The notes: generated by a model from the sequence alone, not told the origin. A stretch of DNA of 64,000 bases from Tenrec ecaudatus (GCF_050624435.1 NC_134547.1:32885419-32949418), one strand, 5' to 3'; shown: positions 22,850-34,115, counted from the first letter of the stretch. Translations and numbers: made by a program.

Positions 22850-24184
22850 TGTCATTTTTAAGTCTTGTTTTCTGTTTTCATTGGGATATGATTAGGGGGT
22901 GTGGGCGGTAAAGACTTTGCTTGTGGGTGAAGAGGTACTTGATGTTTGGGGAATTCCTGGGGCCGTGACAAAAGAATATCCATGGTTTGTACAATAAAAG
23001 CTACAAGAGTTCAGTCCAGCTGCTAACTGAATTTTTCAAACCTTCTGCATTTTGCCTAATCAGAGCTACTCTTTCTGAAATAAGCAAAGGATGTCAAAAC
23101 ACTGAGTCAACTATTTATTTTATCCCACATTTACCAAGATTGAACGGATAATTTCAACAATTTAATATGTTTGGGAACAAATATAAATCTTACATAGTTT
23201 CTTCTCTGTAGGTTATAATACAAATAAGACATTTGCTTCAAAACAATATAAAGTCAATTTTAACGTCGGGGGAGTGTCGTGATCCCAGTAACCTTGTGTG
23301 ACCACCTGACCCAGTTCTCTGTACTTCCCACCTGACTTTCACGTGATCATTTGTTCTGCAAAAGGTCATTGATAACTTCCCCTAGCACCCGAAAGGCCTC
23401 TCCTCATCCTTTGCTGTTTGCATCCATCAAGATTACATTAGACAGAAGCCTATTTAGCGATTTAACAGACAAGGAGCTTATTCTGCTCCAATGACAAAAA
23501 CTATCTGAGGGCCAATAGATGGGCCACTGCTCCCAGAGAGCTCGGTGGCTTGGTCTCCCTCAGTGTGGGCCTCTTCCCCGTGCAGTCTCAGGATGGCCGA
23601 GCTTACTCCTTCTGACATCAACGCCACGTTCCAATCCAAAGCGGAGGGGCTGGGCTCATGGCAACACTTTGGATCTAGCATAATCTGTCCCTTAATCACC
23701 AGGAAAATAATAACTTGTCTAGAGATTCTACCAATAGACTCTCTTTTCTATCTCATTAGCCAAAGTGTGGTCAGATGGCTACTTCTGGCTGCAAAGGAGT
23801 CTGGGATGTAGGAATCTTTCATGGCACACAGCACTACCCTGAACAAAAGTGGTTGTCTCGGTGAGAATGAATAGTGGGCAGTGATCAATAGTTTCACCAC
23901 AATAAACAAACCATCTTAGTTTCAAATACCCCCTTTGTAGTTTTGATAACCGTTCTCTTCTTCATTGCTTACCAGTCTCACTCGATCGTGTGCTTCAAAC
24001 AATTGTCTAATATCACTTGTTAAAACTTCATAAAATCACACATTTTCTCCATGATTTATAGTTTGGCGTGGTAACTGACTAGAATTGCGTTTTTACAGGC
24101 ATCATGAGATGAACCACTAAGCATATTGACACAGGGTCGGTGACACGTGCTAGGAGCAAACGGAGGGATGGTAAGAGCAGAGTG
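22850..24184. other. unassigned AT-rich sequence, possibly old repeat debris
   Basis: No gene recognised. The part around 23480-23880 contains 'ggctgcaaaggagtctggga', a phrase common in ancient eutherian repeats, but I cannot name the family. Confidence 0.35.
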
Positions 24185-24345
24185 TGGAGGGAAATAGTTT
24201 CATTAAGGGTCAGTTCTTTAAAAGCTGGATTCAAATCCTAGCTTAACATCTTGCCAGTTGTTCCAACGTGTGCACATTATCCCACCTTCTGTGCCTGTTT
24301 CCTCATCTGCCAAATGAGGATGGGTGATTTATCAGCTATCCATTG
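24185..24345 (+). mobile_element. MIR SINE
   Basis: 'gctggattcaaatcctagct' and 'cctgtttcctcatctgccaa' are the conserved MIR core in plus orientation. Confidence 0.85.
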
Positions 24346-24480
24346 CTATGGGGGGAAATACTTCAAAATAGTTTAAGCAACAACCATTTTATTATTTTGC
24401 GATCCTCTGAGTCAGCAAATTGGAGCTGGGCTCACCTGGGCAGTCTGCTGGTCTTACCTCATGGAACAATACTTGTCTGG
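24325..24480. mobile_element. ancient eutherian repeat fragment, family uncertain
   Basis: 'agctatccattgctatgggg', 'agcaacaaccattttattat' and 'tgggctcacctgggcagtct' follow the layout of a widespread placental repeat that begins 'ctattgctgcgtaacaaa'. A similar start occurs at 34150. Confidence 0.45.
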
Positions 24481-25607
24481 CCACTTACCTCGGGGTGGGG
24501 GTGGAGGGTGGTGGTGGTGTTAATGCTGTAAGCTAACAGGTTACACTATAATCTCCAAAGACTACTATAACCCCAAAGTCCCAGTTTGGAGTCTTTATTA
24601 GCTGGTGCTGGTGGCTACATGATGGAGGACCAAACATCTTGCAAACTCTAGCCACCCCTCACTGCTCCAAGGCGTCAGCGTATAAAGGTGAAACCCACAG
24701 CCTGCGTGAGCAAGTGGTAGGTCTGGGTTTATTCACACACATGTGCAAGTGAGCTCCAGAAGCCAAAAAGAGCGTTAGTTCACAGACACTGAGTGTGCAC
24801 ATTCTGGAAACAGTGGAGATTGTGAGGGACATTCTGATCACAGAGTGCATTTCAAGAACACGGGCGGGAGAAGGGTCAGGAGGAGATTTAAAAATCTTAC
24901 AATGGCGATCCTTATGTCGTCAGCTTCTGCATCCCCACTGAGTTTATGGACTAATCAAACCATTGATTCTATAAGGGCATCACTGAGCCCGGTTGAGTTT
25001 TCCAAGGAGATGTAAAGGATCTATTCAGTTTGTTATTAGGGTAGTAACCATGGTGACCAATACAATGGCTTATGATACCATCCTGTCCTGTCTCTGATTC
25101 TTTCTCATGTTTTTCCACATTTTTCTGGACTAAGGCCAGGCTTTCTTCAATAATACCAGTTTTGTTAGCATAGAAACGGTATTTTCCCCTGTATTAACAT
25201 AAAAATTTCCAAAAGTCCCTTCTGTGAGGGTCCATTGGTACTTATGGGGCTGGAGTTGGGGAGACTCAATCCTACTGCCTGTTGTAGGGGGCATACACAC
25301 AGTGTACAGTAGTAAGAAATCCAAGGAACTCTTAGTTTAAGAAGTCATCTGCGGAAGAATGAGCCTTTCATTCTGCATCGGGTGGGGTGCCCTTGAGATG
25401 TGAGTGGTGAATCTAGGCAGCAAGTCCATCCACCTTGACCGCAGCCAGAGTTGTGAGTGTGGCAGTCAAGGGTCCTTTTCCAACGTGACATAAGTCTACA
25501 GGACACGAACCACTTCAAAAGACACAGTCACTGGGTTGGGGTGCGTGCACAGAAGGGCTGCTTGTTGGTGGCTGGCGACTGCTTCCCTCAAGGATTTGTG
25601 GAGTTGG
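24481..25607. other. unassigned sequence
   Basis: No recognised gene or repeat. Confidence 0.35.
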
Positions 25608-25818
25608 TGCTAGACCAGCGGTTCTCAACCTGTGGGTCAGGACCCCTTTGGGGGTCGATCAACTCTTTCACAGGGTTGCTCGATTTAGAACAGTAGCAAA
25701 ATTACAGTTATGAAGTAGCAATGAAAATAATTTTATGGTTTGGGGGGGGGTCACCACAACATGAGGAACTGTATGAAAGATTGTGGCATTAGGAAGGTTG
25801 AGAACCACGGTGCCAGAC
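25608..25818 (+). mobile_element. SPIN-like non-autonomous hAT element with TSD, copy 1
   Basis: The element runs 25616-25810. It opens with CAGCGGTTCTCAACCTGTGG and closes with GGTTGAGAACCACGG, so it has inverted termini. Internal text 'agtagcaatgaaaataattt' and 'ggtcaccacaacatgaggaa' matches the SPIN family layout. The flanking 8-mers are TGCTAGAC (25608-25615) and TGCCAGAC (25811-25818), 7 of 8 identical. The central TA of the left copy fits the target preference of Buster-type hATs. The other copy is at 54154-54332. Confidence 0.8.
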
Positions 25819-25859
25819 AATCTATAATATTCTATAAGTGAACAAAACAAAAATATTCT

Positions 25860-26460
25860 ATACTTAACCACTGTAGTTATGTGAACACCTACACCGTAAT
25901 TCTATAATCCTGTGAATATGTTCCCCCACCTATGAAAGTTTGCAAGCCAGCCATTTTATGCCTTTATCCCCCCAATTGTGGGTATCCAACTTCTGTACTA
26001 CCCACTTATATCAACCCACTGCTTATAGGAGACAAGCATGTTCTTTGATGTGAAGAATCTTCATTCCAGCGGAACAGCAAAGTCAAATCAGGACAGGCTG
26101 ACCATAAAGTCAGCAGCAATATGCACCAATTCACAAGCTCAGAACCTTTGTCTTCATCTGATTGAGTTCTGGTCAACTCGCTTAGCCTAACCAGGGTTAG
26201 GCTGCCTTTTGACCATGGGCCCCATTATAAATTCTCAAATAACCCTAACCCCCTTGGGCTAGGTCATGAACTTCAGGGCAGCCAACCCACTCTCATCTTG
26301 TTCCTGTGAGCCTCGAGTCCCTGTAAACCAGGTCCATGGGTGTCAGTGGCCAGGCTTAACCCATCTCTTTTTGCTGCATTTTCGCATTTCCACTCAATAA
26401 GTGGATCCAGTTGGTCACCTAGCAAGCATTTCAGACTGCCCACAGGCTCCCTTTAACATT
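25860..26460 (+). mobile_element. possible solo LTR
   Basis: Contains a TATA-like 'cccattataaattctcaaat' near 26221 and, about 160 bases later, a weak polyadenylation-like 'ccactcaataagtggatcc'. This spacing resembles an LTR. Orientation is opposite to the adjacent provirus fragment and no matching partner LTR was found, so this is tentative. Confidence 0.3.
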
Positions 26461-26844
26461 TAGTCTGAGAGAAGAGAGTTCCCTTGTGGCTCCATATTTT
26501 TTTTTTTTAAGCTTCAGACACAAACCACTAGTTCAAAACTCAAAAAGCCAACAGGTTCCTTTTTTTTTTTTCTTCATTCTGTCAATAGCCCTCCTAGGCA
26601 AGTCTCTTCCCCTTCGAAAGTCCAGAGTACGCAGGATACTGGGTGGAGCTTGTTTCCAGAGCCTTCTTTGCAGGCGTGTCCTACACCCATCTAAAGATTT
26701 TTGATTTAATGGTAGAAGGCTGGCTTCAGCGTCGCTGTCTGGTTTCCCCTCGCTCCATGTACAATGGACCAGGGCCAATCTCTTTGGTAGCCACATGGCT
26801 TCTACAAGGCCCAAGATTTCAAATTTGTTTTTCATGTCCTTTCC

Positions 26845-26985
26845 AACTAAAGCTAATAGTCCCCTTTCTTTGTCTATAGGAACCGTGGGATGGATGGGTT
26901 CTACCCTCTTGTTAACATCTCTTAAGTCTTTAACTGGCCTGTCGATTCTGGTAGCAGGTTTAAGACCGAGGGCAAGGGCATATTC
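26845..26985 (-). pseudogene. reverse transcriptase N-terminal remnant
   Basis: The minus strand reads DLRDVNKRVEPIHPTVP in one frame at about 26940-26880, the hallmark block preceding the catalytic palm of gammaretroviral RT. Instead of continuing into the catalytic YVDD region, the sequence jumps at about 26880 to different material (LLALVGKDMKNKFEI...), which may belong to RNase H or integrase or be unrelated. The catalytic aspartates are therefore missing and the enzyme cannot work. Confidence 0.85.
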
Positions 26986-27379
26986 CAGAGTGCCTTCATT
27001 TTGACAAGTACCCCCTCTTCTAGGAGGGCATCGTGTGGGAGGATACTTGGTCTGGCCTCCACTGCTTCACCTGCACTGGCAGGGCAGTGGCATTGAGTTG
27101 GTCACTCACCGGGGTGGAGGTGGGGTGGGGAGGGTGATGTTGCACCAGTCTCGGGGGGTTGGCTTCTGCCCTGTAGGTGTTGAAGGCAGGTTTGTGTGCT
27201 CCTGAATGTAATCTGCGCCGGTGTCTGCAGGTGGTTGTGGGCAACAGTGCAGCAGATATTCCTGGGATAAAGGACAGGTTAACGAGATTCAAGGTAGGGT
27301 AGGGGGCACTGTCAATTGCATTGGAGTTCCTTCAAAGGAAATAATAGCTTGGAACTTCTATAGGAAATTTCTTCCAAGA

Positions 27380-27670
27380 AGGGGATGTGGACATTCAAGT
27401 GCGACTACGAAAGAATGAGTCACTGTGTTTGGGCCCAGGTTTTACTGACCTTTCTATTGTCCAGGTGTGGACAGAAGTTCTAGTGGCTCCCTCAATGCTA
27501 ATTTTAGTTTTTGACATTGGTCTTATGGTCTAGTCAAAATTGAATGAGTTGCTCCAGTATCTACTGAAAAACAAAACAAAACAAAAAAAAACCCAGACTG
27601 GTTTACCCCCTGTCTGCAATGTATCCCTGGGCTCTAGGGGGCTGAGTGAAAAAGAGACCTGGCCCTGTCA
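27380..27670 (-). pseudogene. retroviral protease remnant
   Basis: On the minus strand the region opens with a stretch reading about EPRDTLQTGGKPV, which corresponds to the N-terminal beta strand of gammaretroviral protease. Around 27390-27420 it closes with a block like ECPHPLL, the usual C-terminal protease strand. An A-rich expansion (T/A run at 27567-27595) has damaged the segment where the active-site Asp-Thr-Gly would lie, and I cannot see that triad. The protease would have cleaved Gag-Pol; this copy cannot. Confidence 0.65.
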
Positions 27671-28329
27671 GTCCCCCCTTTCTAAATGTAGTACAGGGAA
27701 AGGTTGGGGGGTGGGGGCAGAAGAGAGGGGTCTCTTGTTCTTTTTTGAGTACTTATTTTTAATGCTTTCTTTTTTAGCTCATTATTTGCAGGTATTGTAA
27801 ACAAAGGCAAATAGTTCTCCCAAACCTTGTACAACTTACCATGTACCCTCAAGTTTATCTTTGTTATCTTTCATGTTCTGGCACAACCAGACACTCTACT
27901 TTAAGACAAGGCTATTTTCCCTCTTGCTTTTCAGCTTGACAATTCTGTCCACTATGGTCGCCAGAACCTTCCTCCTTGAGGTTTGTGATTTTGCAGCTAT
28001 TGCCCATTTCTTCAACCAAGAGCAGGGTGCGTGGAGGCTAAGCCATATATCAGTGGAAGGGAATTGGTCAGGATCCTCAGAGGTCCCTGTTACTCTATTT
28101 CATGCTGCCTGGACTAAATGGCATCCTATGTGCACTAAGCATCTTGTGGCCTTTCTAGAAAAGTGGCTGGGGACCCTGAGGATGCTGAGCAATAGCACGT
28201 ACCCTGGGCAAATTTATAGGACACCTGGATTTCCCCTTTAACCCAGCCAATACTTTAACCCAGTACCAGTGAAAGTTGTTAGTGTCCAAAGCCCTTCCGT
28301 AGTGTTGGGTCTCAGTGGGGTTTATCTTG

Positions 28330-28650
28330 AAGAAACATTTCCTCCAGTTTGTCTCTATTTTCTTCCATAGTGCCGCTCATTGGCCCCAATATAGCCTTTT
28401 GGGTTCCTGACGGATAAGATTTCTTTCTTCAGCAGTGAACAAAACCATGAATATTTGTTGGCAATCATCCCAAGTGGGGCGATGAGTTTGGAACACAGAT
28501 TTCAATAACCCAATGTAAGCTTAGGGTTTTTCAGAAAAAGGCGGGTGTTGATTCTTTCAATTACCTAAATCACAGGCTGAAACAGGGATGTGCACTGAGA
28601 AAGGCCTGCCTCTGGGGGCTCCCATGCCAAAGGTACTTTTCTGAGGCAAA
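28330..28650 (-). pseudogene. gag p12/capsid remnant
   Basis: The minus strand at about 28481-28409 reads RPTWDDCQQIFMVLF followed by TAEERNLIR. This is the capsid N-terminal motif of gammaretroviral Gag (PTWDDCQQLL...F..EER). Upstream, around 28550, a run resembling the p12-capsid junction can be followed in more than one frame. Gag builds the particle; here it is interrupted and non-functional. Confidence is high for family membership and low for exact limits. Confidence 0.85.
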
Positions 28651-28964
28651 AGAGTGGCCCCACGTGGAGCCCTGTTAGGGGATGCAGGGAAGACAGAATC
28701 AGTTCCTCCCATCCAGGGGCAGACGTGTTATTTTACAAAGAGCATGGAGGCAGCTGGAGGAGATCTGTCCTTTAGAGTCAGAAGGGTAGGTTTTAAAAGA
28801 GCAGGGACTGAGCCAGAGCTGCTGAGCTGCAGAGCAGAGATTCAGCATCTTCAAATACTCCCTGCTCTCCAAGCTTGCAAAGGGGTGGGAGGGAGAGGGG
28901 GTAAGCAGAACGGGACAGAGGCCACAGCAGACAGACTTAGGCACATGTGAGCTTTGCCTTTGGG

Positions 28965-29400
28965 AGCATTACCTGAGAAGCCACAGAAAACAGGAAGGGC
29001 TAGGGGTTACTACAGCAAATCCCCCAGTCCACAAAGAGATCCTGGGGTACAGGCAGGACCAGGGGTGTCACAGAGAACACCTTGAGCTGCAAAAAGAATT
29101 GCTCAGTGCTGAGAGCGCACTTTGCAGCAGCAGAAAGCCCTGGTACAGAAAGGCAGAGTCACCGAACAGCCAAAAAAGTGTGATCCAAAAGACATGAAAA
29201 AGCAGAGAGAGACCTTTTGGAGAGGAATTCTCTCCTTAGGGGCTGTAACCATTATTCCAGAGTTTAACAGGGAATCTGGGATTACAGATTGCAGGGGAAG
29301 GAGAAAACAGGCCCTCGAAGAGTAGTCATTTGAGCTGGGTTTTTTGGGTTTTTTTAAAAATATCAGAACATGTTTAATTAATGGTGGATTTGGGGGTTTT
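28965..29400. other. unassigned sequence
   Basis: Purine-rich unique-looking DNA between the provirus fragment and an L1 tail. It could be provirus leader, but I cannot show this. Confidence 0.35.
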
Positions 29401-29404
29401 TTTT

Positions 29405-29916
29405 GGTAAGTAAAAAGTTTATATTTTGTCCTGATTATTTTTTAAATCATTTTGCTGGTGGCCGATACAGCTCTTATCACAATATATACATCCATCCATT
29501 GTGCCAAGCACATTTGTACATATGTTGCCATCATCATTTGCAAAACAGTTTCTTTCTACTTGAGCCCTGGGTATCAGCTCCTCATTTTCTCCCCTCCCTC
29601 CCTCTCTCTCTCATGAACCCTTGATAATTTATAAATTATCTTTTTTCATGTCTTACATTGACCGATGTCTCCCTTCACCCACTTTTCTGGTGTCTATCCC
29701 CCTGAGAGGGGGGTATATGTAGATAAATCATCATGATCGGTTCCCCCTCCCCCCCTCGCCTTCTCTTTCCCCTCCTGGTATTGCTACTCTCATTAGGTTT
29801 ATCTGTCCTGGATTCCCTGTGTTTCCAGTTGCTATCTGTACCAGTGTACATGCTCTGGTCTAGTCAGATTTATAAGGGAGAATTGGGATCATGATAGTGG
29901 GGGGGTAGGGAGCATT
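29405..29916 (-). mobile_element. L1 3'UTR, left half (split by SNX3 retrocopy)
   Basis: Reverse complement of the afrotherian L1 3' end: T-rich start, 'gccgatacagctcttatcac', 'ttgaacccttgataatttata'-like text near 29615 and 'gggatcatgatagtgggggg' near 29885. Homology stops after AGCATT at 29916 and resumes with GAACTAG at 31144. Confidence 0.9.
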
Positions 29917-31143
29917 GCGCACGAGCCCGATGTCCCCGCAGCGGGCGACAGCAGCGGCAGCTGCAACCCCTGGCGGAGACGGTGGCGGACACCTGGTGGC
30001 TGATCACCAAGCCGCAGAACCTGAATGACGCCTACGGGCCGCCTAGCAACTTCCTCGAGATCGATGTGAGCAACCCCCAGACTGTGGGGGTCGGCAGGGG
30101 CCGCTTCACCACCTACGAAATCAGGGTCAAGAGGAATCTTCCTATGTTCAAGCTGAAGGAATCCACGGTTAGAAGATACAGTGACTTTGAATGGCTGCGA
30201 AGTGAATTAGAAAGAGAAAGCAAGGTTGTAGTTCCCCCACTCCCTGGAAAAGCCTTTTTAAGTCAGCTTCCTTTTAGAGGAGATGACGGGATCTTCGATG
30301 ACAGTTTCATCGAGGAAAGGAAGCACGCGGGCTGGAGCAGTGTACCAACAAGGTCACCGGTCATCCACTGGCACAGAATGAGCGTTGTCTTCACATGTTT
30401 TTACAGGATGAAATCACAGATAAAAGCTATACTCCATCCGAAATAAGACATGCCTAAAATAATGGCAAGAAGGAGACAAGAAAAAACAAACAAAAACACA
30501 ACTTTCCGTAACTATTACTGATTGGTATGCACCAGTGAAGAAGTTCTCACTCACCCTTAGCATGCTGCACAGAGACCGGCCTAACATGCCCTCCGTGTGC
30601 TGACACTCATGACGGTGCCGGTTTTGTTTGTTTGGGCAGTTGACAAGAAGTTAATTTGCTTTAGCGAAAATCCCTCATTCCAGCCTTTCCCTCAATAGCT
30701 CTCTCTCGCTGTTCTCCCACGGTGGGCACCACTTGACGGCCTCGCCAACCTGTCATTCCAGTGTCATCTGCAGTATCCTCACTAAAGTGACTGCCTTGGT
30801 CTGCTATGCACACATTCTGTGTCATGTTTGCATCTTGAATCTGACTAACTAGAATGTGCCCCTTAGCCCCCTTTTCACTCCGCGATGTCCCCTGTCCTGA
30901 GTCCTGTGTAGGAGCACTACACCGCGCTCCCCACTCCCACCCACAGGAGAGACACACTTGTGTGTGCAAGCCACATCTTCCCTTACGCTCGAAAAACCCT
31001 CCACACGGAAGATTCATGAGGGACATCTTCATATTCTGTATAAAGAACAAAATCCAATGTATATCTAAAATCATATGTCTAAGATTTTAGGTGGTTTTCC
31101 CATAAAAATGAAACCGCATTTCTGATACGCACACACAAAAAAA
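29917..31143 (+). pseudogene. SNX3: SNX3 processed pseudogene (sorting nexin 3)
   Basis: The parent encodes a PX-domain protein that binds PI3P on early endosomes and recruits retromer. The copy is intronless and starts with GC-rich 5'UTR. The coding region runs from a mutated start (CTG at 29970-29972) to a stop at 30455-30457. The blocks NLNDAYGPPSNFLEIDVSN, GVGRGRFTTYEIRVK, RYSDFEWLRSELERES and VVVPPLPGKAF are nearly perfect. Damage: the start ATG is lost, one of three arginine codons before YSDF is deleted, and a 2-base insertion at about 30326 shifts the frame in the EERKQGLEQF region, so the last third is out of frame. A frame opened at ATG 29982 gives a 154-residue product with a foreign C-terminus. 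The 3'UTR follows and ends in a short A run at 31137-31143. Inserted in an L1 3'UTR; not functional. Confidence 0.95.
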
Positions 31144-31450
31144 GAACTAGAGGGAAGTTGTGTGTTTCATCGTCACCACACTGCACCCTGACTGACTCGT
31201 CTCGTCCTTGTGACCCTTCAGTGAGGGGATGTTCAGTGGTCTACAGATGGGCGCTGAGTCTCAACTCTGCACTCCCCCTCATTCACATTGGTAAGATGTT
31301 TTGTTCTGGGTCTTTGAAGCCTGATACCTGATCCCAGCGACACCTCATGATCACACCGGCTGGTGTGCTTCTTCCATGTGGGCTTTGTTGCTTCTGAGCT
31401 AGATGGCCGCTTGTTTATCCTCAAGCCTTTAAGCCCCCAGATGTTTGGAA
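31144..31450 (-). mobile_element. L1 3'UTR, right half
   Basis: Resumes the element at 29405-29916: 'gaactagagggaagttgtgt', 'tgctttgttgcttctgagct'-like text near 31384 and 'tttaagcccccagatg' at the end. Confidence 0.9.
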
Positions 31451-31454
31451 CTGA

Positions 31455-32855
31455 CTTTAACCCTCTCTGTACGACACAGACAAACAGGAGAGGAGTCCCA
31501 GCAAAGCAAACCACGAGGTGCTTGCCTGACCCTCAGGTTAGAGCTCTCGCCAGACACAGACCGCAACAGATAACAAACACACATTTACACCATTTTCCTG
31601 AGTTGAGACCATTCATTCCCTTGGGATGAAGAGAAAACATTACCAGACAGACCACTGAGGACAGACACTTGTCAAAAGGGACAGTTACCACAATAAATAA
31701 AACAGGAGTAAAGAAAGCCACCTTTCACAGAATGAACTCACAGAGTGTTGCTTGGAAGCAACGATGGGTTGCCCATTCAAAAACACACTCAGGTTCCCAC
31801 ACCTCCGGGTGCCACCACTCCGAGTCCTGCGACGACGGCGGCATGAACATGGGAGGCACGGGGGCACCGCTGACACAGAGCTTCACAATAGTGACAATGG
31901 TCCTATTTCAAACGGTCCTGCAGAGCAGAAAAAACAGAAACAACAACAGCATACCACTTAGCTTGTGGTAAAGACTAAGGATGGATGCGGTGAAGTGCTA
32001 GAACCTTGGGTAGCGCATTCCACGCGCTCATGGGTGGTGACTAATCCTCGTGTGGTGGTTGTCATTTCGCGCGGTGGTTGAGGTTATGCGCGGTGACACA
32101 CAGACCTCTCCGACGATCGTTACACGTGCCAGTTACAGCCTTCAAGGGGTGCAACCATCCGCCCCTCTTTTTCCGAGTAGTTCCTCCCACTAGCAGAAAC
32201 TCACCGACCCCTAAGGGCCAAATTTCATTTTTCCAGAGGCTCTGGCAGTTTCACTCTGCAGAGACAGTTCTTAAAAAGAGTATGAGGCTCAAGGTGGGCA
32301 TTCTTACTAGGTGAGCTAAGTTACCGTTCAGTTTTAAGAAGATATTTTTGGTATACGTTTTAAAGATGGTTGCTTTCAGTGCTCCTCCTTGGCTCCGGAG
32401 AGTTTAGGGTCCAGAGTCGAGAGTTTGAAATTCTGTTCTGCATCTTCATCTTCCCGATCAGGATTCTTTGAATGCAATACTTAATCAAAGTGTTCCTCAC
32501 CTGCTTCTTCCGGTGAATAGGGATCGACTGTTGCATCCCGGGTGGCGTATGCAAGCTTCTACGAAAGAGGCGCTCCATCGAGAACGAGGGAGTACAGAAG
32601 CATTAAGTTCGCAGGCCAGTGAACTGGCCTGGTCCACAAAACCTTGACCCTGAAACTCGAAACAAAGAAATCCAACTCCAGGAGGTTTGGGTTGTCCAAG
32701 AGCAGTCAGTCTCAGCAGCTCCTCGTTTTACTTCGCCTCGTTACATGTCTATCACGCAGTCTTTGCTGCTTCCATTTTCTGCAGGTGTACGGCTGATTGA
32801 CAGTAACTGCAGTATTAAACTGGGCAGCCCTGCCCTTAAATCGAAGTGGTATCCC
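31455..32855. other. unassigned sequence
   Basis: No gene recognised. Several 60-100 codon frames overlap. A CpG-containing patch at 31800-31870 and 32060-32120 stands out slightly but shows no promoter signature. Confidence 0.35.
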
Positions 32856-32859
32856 ATCA

Positions 32860-33085
32860 CTGCTCACCCTCTGGTCCCTCTTCTCTCTGCCCCCAGCAAC
32901 CACCGTGGACTTTGGTGTCTGTATATCTGCCTTTCCTTGTTTGTGTGAAGTCAGGTTGTAGCCTATTTGTCCTCTTGTGGTTGGCTTATTACTCTCAGTA
33001 TCTGATCTTCAAGTGGGGTCCCTCCTACAGCATGGATCAAGACTTCACTTCTCCCACTAGCTAAGGATTCGGCCCTTTAAAAACA
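32860..33085 (-). mobile_element. ancient L1 (L1M-type) 3' end, first part
   Basis: 'tctgcccccagcaaccaccg' and 'tcctcttgtggttggcttat' match the reverse complement of old eutherian L1M 3' sequence ('cccagcccctggcaaccact', 'gtgactggcttatttcactt'). It continues at 33370. Confidence 0.75.
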
Positions 33086-33089
33086 GGGT

Positions 33090-33368
33090 CTGTCCACAGA
33101 AAGGTGGGTGAAGGGAGACATCATACAGTGTAAGATAAGACAAAATAATAATAATTTATAAATTATAGTTCATGAGGGAAGGGGCAGCACGAAGGGAGAG
33201 GGAAAAATGAGGAGCTGATACAAGGGCTCAAGTAGAAAGAAAATGTTTTGAGAATGATGATGACAACAAATGTACAAATGTGCTTGACACGATGGATGGA
33301 TGGATGGTGATAAGACTTGTACGAGCCCACAATAAAATGATTAAAAGAAAAAAAATCTTTTAAAAAAT
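33090..33368 (+). mobile_element. young L1 3' end inserted into the ancient L1
   Basis: Plus-oriented tail: 'aggtgggtgaagggagacat', 'ataatttataaattatagtt', 'atgttttgagaatgatgatg', 'cacaataaaatgattaaaag' and a short A-rich end. Confidence 0.9.
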
Positions 33369-33369
33369 C

Positions 33370-33920
33370 CAGGGTCTGCGTGTCCATCCACCTACTGATG
33401 AGCACCTGGCTTGTCCACCTTTTGGCTACTGTGCACAGTGCCGCAGGGCACGCTGGTGTCCGAGTCGCAGCTGAGTCCCTCTTCCAAGGCTTTGGGGTGC
33501 GTGCCTAGAGAGGGATTGCTGGGCACGAGGTTCATCGACTGCTCGTGGCCGCGAGAACTGTCGCACTGTGTGTTCTACGTCTCCACCACCCAGGATGATG
33601 CCTCCAGCCTCCCGTTGTGTGATTTCCTGGGGGGGGGGGGGAGGGGGTTGTTGTCTTTGTTGTTGTTTTTTTTATCTTAGCTATCCTGGTGGGAGTGAAA
33701 GGAGTCGCATTATGGTTTTGGTTTGCCTCTCTTTGGAGGTTGATGACACTGAGCATCTTTTCATTTATTTGGTGGCCGTTTGTCCTCTTTCGTGAAATAT
33801 CTATTCAAGTCCTTTACCTATTTTATGGTTGAGCTCTTTGTTTTTCTGTTGTCAACGTTTCGTTAGATTCTTGTCAGATAAACTTCTCTCAACCAATATC
33901 TGCCTTTTCAATATTTATTG
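33370..33920 (-). mobile_element. ancient L1 (L1M-type) 3' end, second part
   Basis: 'ccaccttttggctactgtgc', 'agagagggattgctgggcac', 'ctatcctggtgggagtgaaa', 'ttgatgacactgagcatctt' and 'attcaagtcctttacctatt' follow the L1M 3' sequence in order. A G run lies at about 33628-33646. Confidence 0.9.
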
Positions 33921-33929
33921 TAAAGCTTT

Positions 33930-34115
33930 ATGTATATATAATTTTATTGAGGGCTCTTACAGCTCTTCTCACAACCCATCCATACATCCATCCATTGTGT
34001 CAAACACATTTGTACATTTGTTGCCAACATCATTTCAAAACATTTTCTTCCTACTTGAGCCCTTGGTATCAGCTCCTCATTTTCTCCCTTCCCCACCCTC
34101 CCTCCCTATGGTAAA
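33930..34115 (-). mobile_element. young L1 3' end fragment
   Basis: 'attttattgagggctcttac', 'tccattgtgtcaaacacatt' and 'cttggtatcagctcctcatt' in order; truncated at its 5' side. Confidence 0.9.

Larger units (their letters stand above)
26461..28960 (-). mobile_element. gammaretrovirus-like provirus fragment, broken
   Basis: Reading the minus strand gives, in order, a gag p12/capsid region, a protease region, and the start of reverse transcriptase, all in class I (gammaretrovirus-like) style. LTRs, env and most of pol are not seen. The fragment is full of stops and frameshifts. Near 26505-26515 and 26560-26570 there are T runs that may mark an internal retrotransposition scar or unrelated insertions. 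Order and orientation of the pieces argue for one provirus rather than separate insertions. Confidence 0.8.
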
